NCBI GenBank assembly: GCA_031285625.1
Contig: JAITVV010000053.1
Coordinates: forward strand, 35,180 to 99,179
From: Prevotella sp.
GTDB taxonomy: Bacteria; Bacteroidota; Bacteroidia; Bacteroidales; Dysgonomonadaceae
Length of the DNA stretch: 64,000 nucleotides
Direction of reading: 5' to 3'
The position numbers were made by a program, and so were the translations under genes. The notes below the pieces were generated by a model, which was given only the letters and a program-made list of their open reading frames with translations, had not been told where the DNA came from and did not search any database. The first letter of the stretch is position 1; the number at the start of each line of letters is the position of its first letter. Below are positions 27,451 through 36,389 of the stretch, one piece after another.

Positions 27451-27544
27451 CTAATGTATATAACATATATTAATAATTTTGTAAAAAAATCATTAATAGG
27501 TTCATTAAAATTTCTATAATATTGTCTTTTAAATCATTTATTAA
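27451..27544 (-). promoter_or_regulatory. TTAAT-array promoter C, upstream of susC
   Basis: On the minus strand, TTAAT boxes lie at plus positions 27469, 27492, 27504 and 27540, with weaker in-phase words at about 27516 (TTATA) and 27528 (TTAAA); the register is close to 12 bp across the array, with one unit position (about 27480) degenerate. Ten nt after the proximal box is TACATTAG (27458-27451), 7 of 8 matches to TAnnTTTG. This would give a leader of about 200 nt. Confidence 0.55.
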
Positions 27545-27604
27545 TGCGGTTTTTGCATTTTGAGAGGAAATAATGCTTTATCTGTATTTGGAATTATCTT
27601 TATT

Positions 27605-27699
27605 CTCTTTGTCATGCTGAGGAACGAAGGATCTTTCTTCATTATTCCATGAATAAGTGGAAGTGGGTCGGGATGCTTCCTTCGTCAGCATGACAAAGA
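27605..27699. repeat. Dispersed palindromic repeat, copy 7
   Basis: 95-bp copy of the variant with GCTGAGG/CCTCAGC-like arms, downstream of the GH3 gene at 27717 and upstream of the susC array. Confidence 0.8.
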
Positions 27700-27716
27700 C
27701 AGTATAACCTAATATC

Positions 27717-30563
27717 TTAATTAATGAGACTTTTGTATTTAGTCATAAACTGTAAAGATTTGGAGCCCTCCTTAACTTTAAACCTGAATTGTTTCTCTTC
27801 ACCCGGATCAAGCTCATAATGGCGGTCGTCTCCTGTTTTTATCCCGTCAATGAATAATGATAATTTACCTGTATCTGTTATGTTTCCGGTATTGGTAACC
27901 AGTACATTGGCTGCACCATCTTCTACCGTTACCACAGTGATTGCAAAATCGGCAGCAAACTCCATAGGGTAATAGATCTCTCCATTTACTCCGTCTTTGC
28001 TGTTCTCGAAGCCTACGCTGTCTTTTATTTTGTCAGCAGCAATATATGCCGGGCTTTTTCCTCCAACCATAATCTTGAATGTGCCTTTTTCAACTACACG
28101 GTCCATTTGGTCGTTCAGTAACGATAATTGATAAGGAGTCAACATAAACGATACGGTTTTGGATTCTCCCGGATTCAGGTGTACACGGTCAAAGTCTTTC
28201 AGTTCCATTACACGTGTTTTTACGCTGGCATACATATCTGTTACATATAATTGTGCAACTTCGTCTCCGGCTTTTGTACCGGTATTTGTTACTGTAGCTT
28301 GTACAGAAACATTCCCATATTTATCTATAGAAGTTTTCAGGTCTGAGTAGCTGAATGAAGTATAGCTTAATCCATATCCGAAGCGGTATAGAGGATAATA
28401 AGGCATATCTTCGTATTGATAGACACGTCCGGATGTTTTGAAGTTGTAATATAATGGTAGTTGTGCTACATCTCTGGGGAAGGTCATAGGAAGACGTCCG
28501 GCAGGATTATAATCTCCAAAGATGACATCAGCGGTTGCATGCCCTCCTTCCTGGCCCGGTAGCCAGTTTACAAGAATTGCCTTGCAGTTCTTTGATGCAT
28601 AAGTGAGGTTGTAGGGACGTCCGGCTTGGAGAACCAATATCACAGGCTTTCCTGTCTTGCATACGGCTTCTAATAGCTTTTGCTGATCGCCTGGTAATAC
28701 TAATGTAGCATAATCATGGTTTTCACCCGATGTATTGCGGATACCTTTTAAGGCTTCGCTGGTAGAACAATCTCCCAGAACAAGAACTGCTACCTCTGCA
28801 CTCATAGCTGCTTTTACAGCTTTCTCTATTTCCGATCCCTCCGATCCTGTAAAATTACAACCTTTTTCATAAATGACTTTTGTACTGTTTCCTAATGTTG
28901 CTTTTATTCCGGTAAGAACAGATTTCAACTGGTTTGGCTGCGGTTTTGATGTATAATCTCCGGGCTGCAGGTTATCTGCTCCGGGACCTATAACTGCTAT
29001 TGTCTTTATTGTTTTAGATAATGGGAGCATGTTGTCTCTATTTTCTAATAATACGATTGACTCGCGTGCAACCCTAAGAGCTACTTCCTGATGTTCGGGA
29101 GAATTCCATCCCGGATAAATCTTGTTCCAGTCAAGGGCTTTAGATGGGTTATGCTCAAATAGTCCGTTTCTGAACAAGGTGCGTAGCATTGTTTTACATG
29201 TAAAGTTGAGGTCTTCCATATCCAGTTCACCTCTTACGGCTGCAGCTATTACTTCCGGATCGTTGTATGTATCTCCACAGTTTGTAGCTATTCCGGCTGC
29301 TAATGCCTGTCTGGCAGCTTCTATCCTATCCTTTGCAGTATAGTGTTTGCGGCTGGTAAGATTTCCCAGTGCGCCACAGTCGCTGACAATAAATCCATCA
29401 AATCCCCATTCGTCGCGTAAGATACCTTTCAGTAGTTCTTTACTTTTGGCTACCGGCACTCCCATGTAATCAGAATATGCCATCATGATAGACTGGCATT
29501 TGTACTTCTTTATCACATGGCGGAATGGTACAAGGTGTACTTCGCGCATTTCTCTTTCACTCAATCCTATATCATGTGAGTCGCGTCCACCGAGTGGTGC
29601 CCCATGAGCTGCAAAATGCTTGGGAGTTGTCATCAGCCCTCTCGACTGGTATCCTTTTATCCACGCACCACCTATTTCCGATACCAATACAGGGTCTTCA
29701 CCGTATGTTTCTTCGCAGCGGCCCCAGCGTGCGTCCTGTGCTACATCGAGTACCGGAGACCATGCCTGTATAGCATTGGCGCTTTTTGTTTCGTCTGCTA
29801 TTATCTGTGCAGCTTCTTCTATCAGTTTTTTGTTCCATGTAGCTCCCATGCCTATCGATTGCGGGAAGATAGTGGCTCCGCTACCATACGAAAATCCGTG
29901 GATTGCTTCTACTTTCATTACAGCAGGAATCCCCAGGTGCGGTACCCCCGGTATTCCCCATCCTTCGCGCAGTAGCTCCATCTTATCTTCTGTTGTCATT
30001 GCCGAAAGCAAGCTTTCAACACGTAGTTCTAACGGAAGGTCGGGATTCATGTATGGTCTGTTGTTCAGGTCAGAACTTGTTTTTCCTGTTTTAGAATCGG
30101 ATAAGAATACACGAAGTTCTTTTATTGATAGTTTACTAAAAGCCTGTGCTTTGATATTTATTTTTATATGTGCCCCATATTTAGGAGAAAAAGACAATAT
30201 ATATGTATCATCGTTTTCCGGTTTAACGGAGTACTGAACAACATTACCCGGGTTCATAGGATCATAAGTGATAAATATATCCAATGCATTCTGAAGACTT
30301 TGTAACGAAGCTCCGTCTGCTTGTAGTATTATTCTTTCCACATCGCCCGACTGCTGTAGGGTAAGAGTCAGCGTTTGCCCTTTTTTCAGGTCATTTGCTG
30401 ACAGGCTCCAGCCCGTTTTAGCGTCTTTGTCAAATATGTTTTTTGCAGATGCCTGATTAACTGAGGTTACTGCAGAAGCAATGTTTGTTTCCTGAGCTAT
30501 ACACAGATAACTAAAGAAAAAACAAAATATTAAAAAAATGCCTGTTCTTATTGATTTTTTCAT
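27717..30563 (-). CDS. GH3 beta-glycosidase with N-terminal F5/8C-like domain
   Basis: 948 residues with a signal peptide (about 1-24). Residues about 25-155 look like a discoidin-type sandwich (AKNIFDKDAKTGWSLS ... LSIKELRVFLSD), probably carbohydrate binding. The GH3 barrel follows, with KVEAIHGF, QDARWGRCEETYGEDP, TPKHFAAHG and nucleophile Asp395 in GFIVSDCGAL; then the alpha/beta sandwich and Fn3-like domain. A further C-terminal beta domain of about 100 residues makes it longer than the other two GH3 enzymes here, and it lacks their PA14 insert. It forms a single-gene unit divergent from the regulator, with its own TTAAT-array promoter. Confidence 0.92.
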   Translation of the reverse strand: MKKSIRTGIFLIFCFFFSYLCIAQETNIASAVTSVNQASAKNIFDKDAKTGWSLSANDLKKGQTLTLTLQQSGDVERIILQADGASLQSLQNALDIFITYDPMNPGNVVQYSVKPENDDTYILSFSPKYGAHIKINIKAQAFSKLSIKELRVFLSDSKTGKTSSDLNNRPYMNPDLPLELRVESLLSAMTTEDKMELLREGWGIPGVPHLGIPAVMKVEAIHGFSYGSGATIFPQSIGMGATWNKKLIEEAAQIIADETKSANAIQAWSPVLDVAQDARWGRCEETYGEDPVLVSEIGGAWIKGYQSRGLMTTPKHFAAHGAPLGGRDSHDIGLSEREMREVHLVPFRHVIKKYKCQSIMMAYSDYMGVPVAKSKELLKGILRDEWGFDGFIVSDCGALGNLTSRKHYTAKDRIEAARQALAAGIATNCGDTYNDPEVIAAAVRGELDMEDLNFTCKTMLRTLFRNGLFEHNPSKALDWNKIYPGWNSPEHQEVALRVARESIVLLENRDNMLPLSKTIKTIAVIGPGADNLQPGDYTSKPQPNQLKSVLTGIKATLGNSTKVIYEKGCNFTGSEGSEIEKAVKAAMSAEVAVLVLGDCSTSEALKGIRNTSGENHDYATLVLPGDQQKLLEAVCKTGKPVILVLQAGRPYNLTYASKNCKAILVNWLPGQEGGHATADVIFGDYNPAGRLPMTFPRDVAQLPLYYNFKTSGRVYQYEDMPYYPLYRFGYGLSYTSFSYSDLKTSIDKYGNVSVQATVTNTGTKAGDEVAQLYVTDMYASVKTRVMELKDFDRVHLNPGESKTVSFMLTPYQLSLLNDQMDRVVEKGTFKIMVGGKSPAYIAADKIKDSVGFENSKDGVNGEIYYPMEFAADFAITVVTVEDGAANVLVTNTGNITDTGKLSLFIDGIKTGDDRHYELDPGEEKQFRFKVKEGSKSLQFMTKYKSLIN

Positions 30564-30864
30564 CGGTATTATTGTTATTTGGGTTAAATATTTTTTCAGA
30601 AAATTTCAGGAAATGTGTTTTTCCGTTCGTTAAATTATATTTACAAAATAAAGAGCAGGTTATTAAAAAAACTGGAAATCAGGACTTAATAAGATCATTA
30701 AAATTTGATTAATTTGTAATATTAATGAGGGTTTTCATTAAAAAAAGGAGTTTTAATATAAATCAGATATTATTTTGTTGGATTAAAAAAAGAAATAAAG
30801 TATTTTTACATTCGTTAGCTTATTTCGTATTGTGAAAATTATTTGGCTTACTACATAAATTCAG
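30564..30864. other. Divergent 301-bp control region between GH3 and the Kelch-SARP regulator
   Basis: AT-rich. Holds array promoter E on the minus strand (30644-30712) and a perfect 7-bp inverted repeat TTAATGA/TCATTAA (30722-30728 and 30735-30741). For the rightward regulator gene only a weak -7-like word TACATTCG at 30807-30814 is seen, with no -33 partner. Confidence 0.65.
30644..30712 (-). promoter_or_regulatory. TTAAT-array promoter E, upstream of GH3 (30563)
   Basis: On the minus strand, TTAAT/TTAAG boxes lie at plus positions 30662, 30685, 30697 and 30708 (spacing 23, 12, 11; one unit position empty). The proximal box is followed by exactly 10 nt and then TTATTTTG (30651-30644), 7 of 8 matches to TAnnTTTG. 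Predicted leader about 75 nt. Confidence 0.55.
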
Positions 30865-33432
30865 ATGAGAAAACTTCAGCTTACTGTATTATTCGTATTT
30901 GTTTCCGTATTGCTAAATACTGTACATGCCGATGATATAGACTATGGCTTGTTTATTAAGGCATTTCCTTTTAGCGACCATGAAAAGACATCTCTTGTTT
31001 TGGAGAATAACCAGCCTGTAAAACTGGGGAAAGAGACGGCTATGTCATTTGAGATGAATGTGCGTAAAGACAATGTCTTCGGAATTGTATTCCGGATGAT
31101 AACTAACAAGAAAGACAATATAGACCTGTTGTTTACCGTAGGAGAGAATGACAAACGTTATCCTATGCTTGTGGTAAACGAATCGGTGTTTATGATTACG
31201 CAGGAAATAAGTTGTAATCAGTGGGTTCCTGTGAGTATAACGTTTTCCTCTGCAAAAAATGAAATCACATTAAATTACGGGGAGTCAAAACTATCGGTTC
31301 CGTATCCTGTGTCACAGGTTAATAACGCAATGATTTCATTTGGGCTTTGTCCCTTCGAAGGGTATACCCTTTATGATATTGCCTCCGTTAATATAAGGAA
31401 TATAAAGCTAACAGAAGGAGGGAATACAACCCGTCTTTGGACACTGGAAAAACATGAAGGGAACAATAGTTTCGATTCGGTGTCGCAAGTACCTGCTATT
31501 GCTGCCAATCCATTATGGATAACTGATATTTATGCATCATGGGAAAAGATATATTCCAAACCTGTAAAAGAGAATGCATTATTTGCCTTTAATCCCGAAC
31601 AGAGTACTATATATATTGCGTCACCCGATTCTAAAGAAGTTATTGCATTTGATGCCGTACAGAAAAAGGAAAACCTGCTTCAGGTGAGAGATGGTATTAT
31701 AGCTGCAAATGCACCTAATCAACTGTTCTATGATCCACGTCGCAACCAGTTGGTATCTTATAATCTGGATGAAAATATTATCTCCCGTTTTTCATTTACC
31801 AGCAGCACGTGGGATAGCCATATAAAGCCTTTACTGGAACATGGGTATTGGAACAATTCAGTTTCTTATTCACCTTCCGATTCCACACTTATCTCTTTTG
31901 GTGGATATGGCTTTTATAAATACAATAATGACCTGATTCGCTTAGATATAGACAGGAAATCTATAAAGAAATCGAATCTTCCGGAAATCCCCCCCCGCTA
32001 TTCTACATCAACAGTTATCGTAAATAAGGTATTATATGTATTCGGCGGAAGAGGTAACAAGTCGGGTAGGCAGGAGTTATCACCGCGCAACTTCTATGAC
32101 TTTTATTCAGTAAATCTGCTTACCGAGCAAACAAATAAGCTATGGGAACTGGATAGTATAGACAGTGATTTTCTTCCAAGCGAAAATATGGTTTTTGACG
32201 AGAAAGAAAATTGTTTCTATGTTTTTACGTCTAAAGATGGCGGGACACTGCTAAGGATAAGAAAAGACAACAGTGGGTATGAGCAGGCATCTTATCCTAT
32301 ATATGAAGATCTGACCTCACATTATTTATATACTAACCTGTATTATTCTCCCGGTCAAAAGAAATTCTATGCGTTGGTAAACAAGATCAAGACAGATAAG
32401 TCGGCAGAGGTTTCCATATATTCGCTCAATTATCCTCCTGTAACAATAAAGATGGTAGACCCTGCCCTTGTACAGGCAGAAGATACCCAATCTTTATCGA
32501 AGTGGATAATGATAATAGGTATTATAACCGGACTTATCATTGCAGCATTGGTTTTATACTATCTGGTGAAGAAGCAGATGTCGCATAGGCGTACAGACCG
32601 TGTGGCAAATAATGTTTCAGATTATGTAGCTATTGCCGCCAATAAAGTAGAAAAAAGTAAAGAACCGGAGCAGCTTTATTATGATTTTTCTAAAAAATCC
32701 GTTTGCTTCCTCGGAGGCTTTAATGTGATGGATAAGAACGGGCAGAATATTACAGGGCAGTTTACCCCTATGCTCAAATACCTGCTTGTACTATTAATAT
32801 TGTCTACAGAGAAAGACGAAAAAGGTATATCCGGCAAAAAGCTGATCCAGTTATTATGGTACGATAAGAACGAAGAATCTGCAAAGAATAACCGCAATGT
32901 GTACCTGAGCAAACTACGTTCGGTTCTCGAGAATGTGGGTAATGCTGAGATAATCAACCAGAGTGGTTTCTGGACAATAAAGTTTAACGATATAGCTTGT
33001 GACTATGTTGAAGCAATGCGCTTATTCTCGGCAATAAAAGATAATAATGATTCAGAACAATCTGATATAGATCATCTACTTGAGCTGCTGTTGCGTGGCG
33101 TATTGTTACCAAACACAGAAGCCGACTGGGTAGACGGGTTTAAAAGTGATTTTTCGAATATGACGATAGATATACTCACCGAGCTGTCTCAGAGTAATTA
33201 CAATAAATTGACTGACGACCTTAAACTGAAAATTGCCGACACACTATTTTTGCACGATTTTATAAATGAGGAAGCATTATACCTGAAATGTTCTATTTTC
33301 TTTAACTCGGGGAAGAAAGGTATTGCAAAAACTATTTATGATAATTTCAGCAAAGAGTACTTCAATCTGCTGGGTACAAAGTATAAATATTCACTGACGG
33401 ATGTAGTAGAGAGGAAGAATTTAGAGCAATAG
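30865..33432 (+). CDS. Transmembrane Kelch-SARP transcriptional regulator of the PUL
   Basis: 855 residues. Signal peptide about 1-22; a LamG/concanavalin-like sandwich about 35-200 (SFEMNVRKDNVFGIVFRM and following); a Kelch-like propeller about 230-530, with motifs such as YSTSTVIVNKVLYVFGGRG. A single membrane helix lies at about 547-569 (WIMIIGIITGLIIAALVLYYL), followed by positive residues. The cytoplasmic part has an OmpR/SARP-type winged helix about 608-708 (GISGKKLIQLLW, NVYLSKLRSVLE, INQSGFWTIKF) and a helical BTAD/TPR-like tail. It has no kinase, receiver or AraC domain, so it is not a classical hybrid two-component sensor or SusR. I infer a one-component sensor that reads glycan in the periplasm and acts on the TTAAT arrays. 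Confidence 0.8.
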   Translation: MRKLQLTVLFVFVSVLLNTVHADDIDYGLFIKAFPFSDHEKTSLVLENNQPVKLGKETAMSFEMNVRKDNVFGIVFRMITNKKDNIDLLFTVGENDKRYPMLVVNESVFMITQEISCNQWVPVSITFSSAKNEITLNYGESKLSVPYPVSQVNNAMISFGLCPFEGYTLYDIASVNIRNIKLTEGGNTTRLWTLEKHEGNNSFDSVSQVPAIAANPLWITDIYASWEKIYSKPVKENALFAFNPEQSTIYIASPDSKEVIAFDAVQKKENLLQVRDGIIAANAPNQLFYDPRRNQLVSYNLDENIISRFSFTSSTWDSHIKPLLEHGYWNNSVSYSPSDSTLISFGGYGFYKYNNDLIRLDIDRKSIKKSNLPEIPPRYSTSTVIVNKVLYVFGGRGNKSGRQELSPRNFYDFYSVNLLTEQTNKLWELDSIDSDFLPSENMVFDEKENCFYVFTSKDGGTLLRIRKDNSGYEQASYPIYEDLTSHYLYTNLYYSPGQKKFYALVNKIKTDKSAEVSIYSLNYPPVTIKMVDPALVQAEDTQSLSKWIMIIGIITGLIIAALVLYYLVKKQMSHRRTDRVANNVSDYVAIAANKVEKSKEPEQLYYDFSKKSVCFLGGFNVMDKNGQNITGQFTPMLKYLLVLLILSTEKDEKGISGKKLIQLLWYDKNEESAKNNRNVYLSKLRSVLENVGNAEIINQSGFWTIKFNDIACDYVEAMRLFSAIKDNNDSEQSDIDHLLELLLRGVLLPNTEADWVDGFKSDFSNMTIDILTELSQSNYNKLTDDLKLKIADTLFLHDFINEEALYLKCSIFFNSGKKGIAKTIYDNFSKEYFNLLGTKYKYSLTDVVERKNLEQ

Positions 33433-33460
33433 TGAATATAAAATATAATCTTTTTTCATT

Positions 33461-33518
33461 TTAATAGTATATTAAGTGGTGTGTTAATAGTCTTATTAAT
33501 ATACATCACTTTTCTTTG
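33461..33518 (+). promoter_or_regulatory. TTAAT-array promoter A, upstream of GH95
   Basis: TTAAT, TTAAG, TTAAT and TTAAT start at 33461, 33472, 33484 and 33496 (spacing 11, 12, 12). The last box is followed by exactly 10 nt and then TTTCTTTG at 33511-33518, 7 of 8 matches to TAnnTTTG. The GH95 start codon is 31 nt further on. This copy is on the plus strand, so the array is oriented with respect to transcription. Confidence 0.65.
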
Positions 33519-33549
33519 TGTAAAATGAAAAACGTTATCTGTTAATACC

Positions 33550-35991
33550 ATGAAAAAATATTTTCTATTCTTTTCGCTTTTTGTTTTTAGTGTCCTTATC
33601 TCGAAAGCCGACGATACCAGACTCTGGTATAAGCGTCCGGCTAAAGAGTGGGTAGAAGCATTACCACTGGGTAATTCACGCCTCGGTGCAATGGTTTTTG
33701 GAAATCCTGCCAGAGAGCAAATCCAGTTGAATGAGGAAACGATGTGGGGTGGGGGACCTCATCGGAATGATAGCCCTAATATGTTAAAGGTGCTGAACGA
33801 AGTACGTTCGTTGATTTTCAGTGGAAAAGAAAAGGAAGCCGAAAACCTGCTGGATAAGAATATGCGCACACCGCACAATGGTATGCCTTACCAGACAATA
33901 GGTAACCTGTTTCTGGACTTTGCAGGACATAACAATTATTCCGGTTATTCGAGGCAGCTTGACCTGAAAACGGCAGTTGCTACAACAAAATATACAGTAG
34001 ATGGCATCACCTTTACCCGTGAGGCTTTTACTTCATTCACCGATAATGTAATTATTATCCGCATTACAGCCGACAGGGCTAACAGCATCAACTTTACTGC
34101 AGGGTACGATTCTCCTGTTGAGGGCTATACTGTATCAGCCAAAGGAGACAAACTTATACTGAAAGGGATGGGTTCGGAACATGAAGGGATAAAAGGTGTA
34201 ATCCGTTTCGAAAACCAGACACAGATTAAAGCGGAAGGCGGAAGCGTAAAAGCGGAAGGCAATAAGCTAACAGTTAAAGGAGCTAATTCGGCTACCCTTT
34301 ATATCTCCATAGCCACCAACTTTATAAACTATAAAGATGTAAGCGCCAATGAATCGAAAAAGGCTGCCGATTATCTGAAATCAGCTATCAGCAAGCCTTA
34401 TGCCGCTACATTAGCTGACCATATAAACTATTATCAAAAACAATTCAACCGTGTACAGTTCAATTTAGGCACATCTGCCGCTTCAAACGAAGAAACCGAT
34501 GTAAGGGTACGGAATTTCAAAGAAGGAAAAGACCAGAGTCTGGTGACATTGCTTTTCCAGTTTGGGCGTTACCTGCTTATCAGTTCTTCCCAGCCGGGCG
34601 GGCAGCCATCTACATTGCAGGGCATATGGAACGACCAGCTTGTTCCGCCGTGGGACAGCAAGTACACTATCAATATAAACACGGAGATGAACTACTGGCC
34701 GGCAGAGGTTACCAACCTGAGCGAAACGCATCAGCCGTTGTTTCAGATGCTACAGGAGCTCGCAGTAGCCGGACAGGAAACAGCGAAGGTAATGTATAAT
34801 GCCGGAGGCTGGGTAACACATCATAATACAGACCTTTGGCGCACTACCGGGCCTGTAGATGGTCCATTCTACGGTATGTGGCCAAATGGCGGGGCATGGC
34901 TCAGCCAGCATATGTGGCAACATTATTTATATACGGGAGATAAGGTTTTCCTGAAAGAAGCCTATCCTGTACTGAAAGGTGCAGCCGATTTCTTCCTCGA
35001 TTTCCTCACTGAGCATCCGACATATAAATGGATGGTGTCGGCTCCTTCCACTTCGCCCGAACAAGGCCCTCCGGGAAAAGATACAAGCATCACGGCTGGC
35101 TCTACAATGGACAACCAGATTGTTTTTGATGTGCTGAATAATGCGCTGGATGCTTCTAAGGCCTTAGGCTTAAATGATAATGCCTATGAGCAAAAATTGC
35201 AAAATATGATATCCCGTCTGGCGCCTATGCAGATAGGACGGCATAGTCAGTTGCAGGAGTGGCTGGGCGATTTTGATGACCCTAAGAACGACCATCGCCA
35301 TGTGTCACATCTCTACGGATTGTATCCAAGTAACCAGATATCTCCTTATTCGCACCCTACGCTTTTTCAGGCAGCTAAGAACTCCCTGCTTTACCGTGGC
35401 GACATGGCTACAGGCTGGTCGATAGGTTGGAAAATTAATTTCTGGGCGCGTCTGCTGGATGGAAACCATGTTCAGAAGATAATCACCAATATGTTATCAT
35501 TGGTAGAACCGGGAAATAATGACGGACGTACTTATCCTAACCTGTTCGATGCACATCCGCCGTTCCAGATTGACGGAAACTTCGGATTTACGGCGGGAGT
35601 TGCTGAAATGCTTCTCCAAAGCCATGACGGAGCTATTCATCTGTTGCCTGCCCTACCTGATAACTGGAAAAATGGAAGTATCAAAGGACTGATGGCACGC
35701 GGCGGTTTCGAAGTCACGTCTTTGGAATGGGATGGGGGAGAAATATCTTCTGTAACCATTACTTCTAAACTTGGTGGTAATATGCGCCTGCGTTCTTATA
35801 TACCTCTAAATGGCTCTGGGTTGCAACAGGCAAAAGGTATAAACCCTAACCCTTTATATAAAACAGCAAATATTAAGGAGCCATTAATATCTAAAGAGGT
35901 CAATCCTCAATACCCGCTATTGTATAAGGTATATGAGTATGACTTAGACACTCAGCCAAATCAATCATATACGTTCAGGAGGGGTAAGTAG
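33550..35991 (+). CDS. GH95 alpha-L-fucosidase (or alpha-L-galactosidase)
   Basis: 813 residues with a signal peptide (about 1-20). The N-terminal beta-sandwich starts [26 protein letters not shown], the standard GH95 opening, and an (alpha/alpha)6 barrel follows. Residues corresponding to the known catalytic set are visible: the Asn pair in NTEMNYW (377 and 381), the general acid Glu504 in STSPEQGPP and Asp675 in [10 protein letters not shown]95 enzymes are inverting; most cleave alpha-1,2-linked L-fucose from galactose, and some prefer L-galactose. It is the first gene of the rightward arm, directly behind array promoter A. Confidence 0.94.
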   Translation: MKKYFLFFSLFVFSVLISKADDTRLWYKRPAKEWVEALPLGNSRLGAMVFGNPAREQIQLNEETMWGGGPHRNDSPNMLKVLNEVRSLIFSGKEKEAENLLDKNMRTPHNGMPYQTIGNLFLDFAGHNNYSGYSRQLDLKTAVATTKYTVDGITFTREAFTSFTDNVIIIRITADRANSINFTAGYDSPVEGYTVSAKGDKLILKGMGSEHEGIKGVIRFENQTQIKAEGGSVKAEGNKLTVKGANSATLYISIATNFINYKDVSANESKKAADYLKSAISKPYAATLADHINYYQKQFNRVQFNLGTSAASNEETDVRVRNFKEGKDQSLVTLLFQFGRYLLISSSQPGGQPSTLQGIWNDQLVPPWDSKYTININTEMNYWPAEVTNLSETHQPLFQMLQELAVAGQETAKVMYNAGGWVTHHNTDLWRTTGPVDGPFYGMWPNGGAWLSQHMWQHYLYTGDKVFLKEAYPVLKGAADFFLDFLTEHPTYKWMVSAPSTSPEQGPPGKDTSITAGSTMDNQIVFDVLNNALDASKALGLNDNAYEQKLQNMISRLAPMQIGRHSQLQEWLGDFDDPKNDHRHVSHLYGLYPSNQISPYSHPTLFQAAKNSLLYRGDMATGWSIGWKINFWARLLDGNHVQKIITNMLSLVEPGNNDGRTYPNLFDAHPPFQIDGNFGFTAGVAEMLLQSHDGAIHLLPALPDNWKNGSIKGLMARGGFEVTSLEWDGGEISSVTITSKLGGNMRLRSYIPLNGSGLQQAKGINPNPLYKTANIKEPLISKEVNPQYPLLYKVYEYDLDTQPNQSYTFRRGK

Positions 35992-36110
35992 TTAATTCTC
36001 TTATTTATAAATCTGAAATGGTATTGCTCATGGCGGGCAGTACAGGGGATTGTTTGCTCTTTTTACATACGCTTCGCTCCTGTAACCATTGGTTGCAATG
36101 TAGTTAATAC

Positions 36111-36206
36111 TCTCTTTGTCATGCTGAGGTACGAAGCATCTCGACTCTCAAAAGTTGGATACAAAGAGGAATGAGATTCTTCACTATCGTTCAGAATGAC
36201 AAAGAG
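36111..36206. repeat. Dispersed palindromic repeat, copy 8
   Basis: 96-bp copy, 21 bp upstream of copy 9. Confidence 0.85.
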
Positions 36207-36227
36207 GAAAAAATAACGAGGTATTAC

Positions 36228-36350
36228 TCTCTTTGTCATACTGAGTGCAACGAAGTATCTTGACTCTCAAAAGATAGATACAAAGAGAAAAGAGATTCTT
36301 CACTCCGTTCAGAAACAACGTCCGACGGAACGAAGTGTAGTCAATGACAA
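36228..36350. repeat. Dispersed palindromic repeat, copy 9 (long variant)
   Basis: About 123 bp, carrying in its right arm the same 33-bp extra segment as copy 5, in inverted orientation. Confidence 0.8.
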
Positions 36351-36389
36351 TACTAGACTTTAAATACAGAATTTTAAATAATATATAAT

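Larger units (their letters stand above)
27240..27716. other. 477-bp intergenic region: SusC promoter region and repeat copy 7
   Basis: Holds a long AT-rich leader for susC, the TTAAT array (27451-27544) and one dispersed palindrome (27605-27699). No open frame of coding character is present. Confidence 0.75.
35992..36389. other. 398-bp intergenic stretch with two tandem dispersed repeats
   Basis: Contains copies 8 and 9 of the dispersed palindrome in tandem (36111-36206 and 36228-36350). I see no promoter array and no coding frame. The rightward arm probably reads through it, though an internal promoter for the next gene cannot be excluded. Confidence 0.7.

Noticed and set aside
30865-33432. 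Hybrid two-component sensor as the identity of the PUL regulator
   Set aside because: No histidine kinase, receiver, Y_Y_Y or AraC motifs are present; the cytoplasmic part looks like a SARP winged helix and helical tail.
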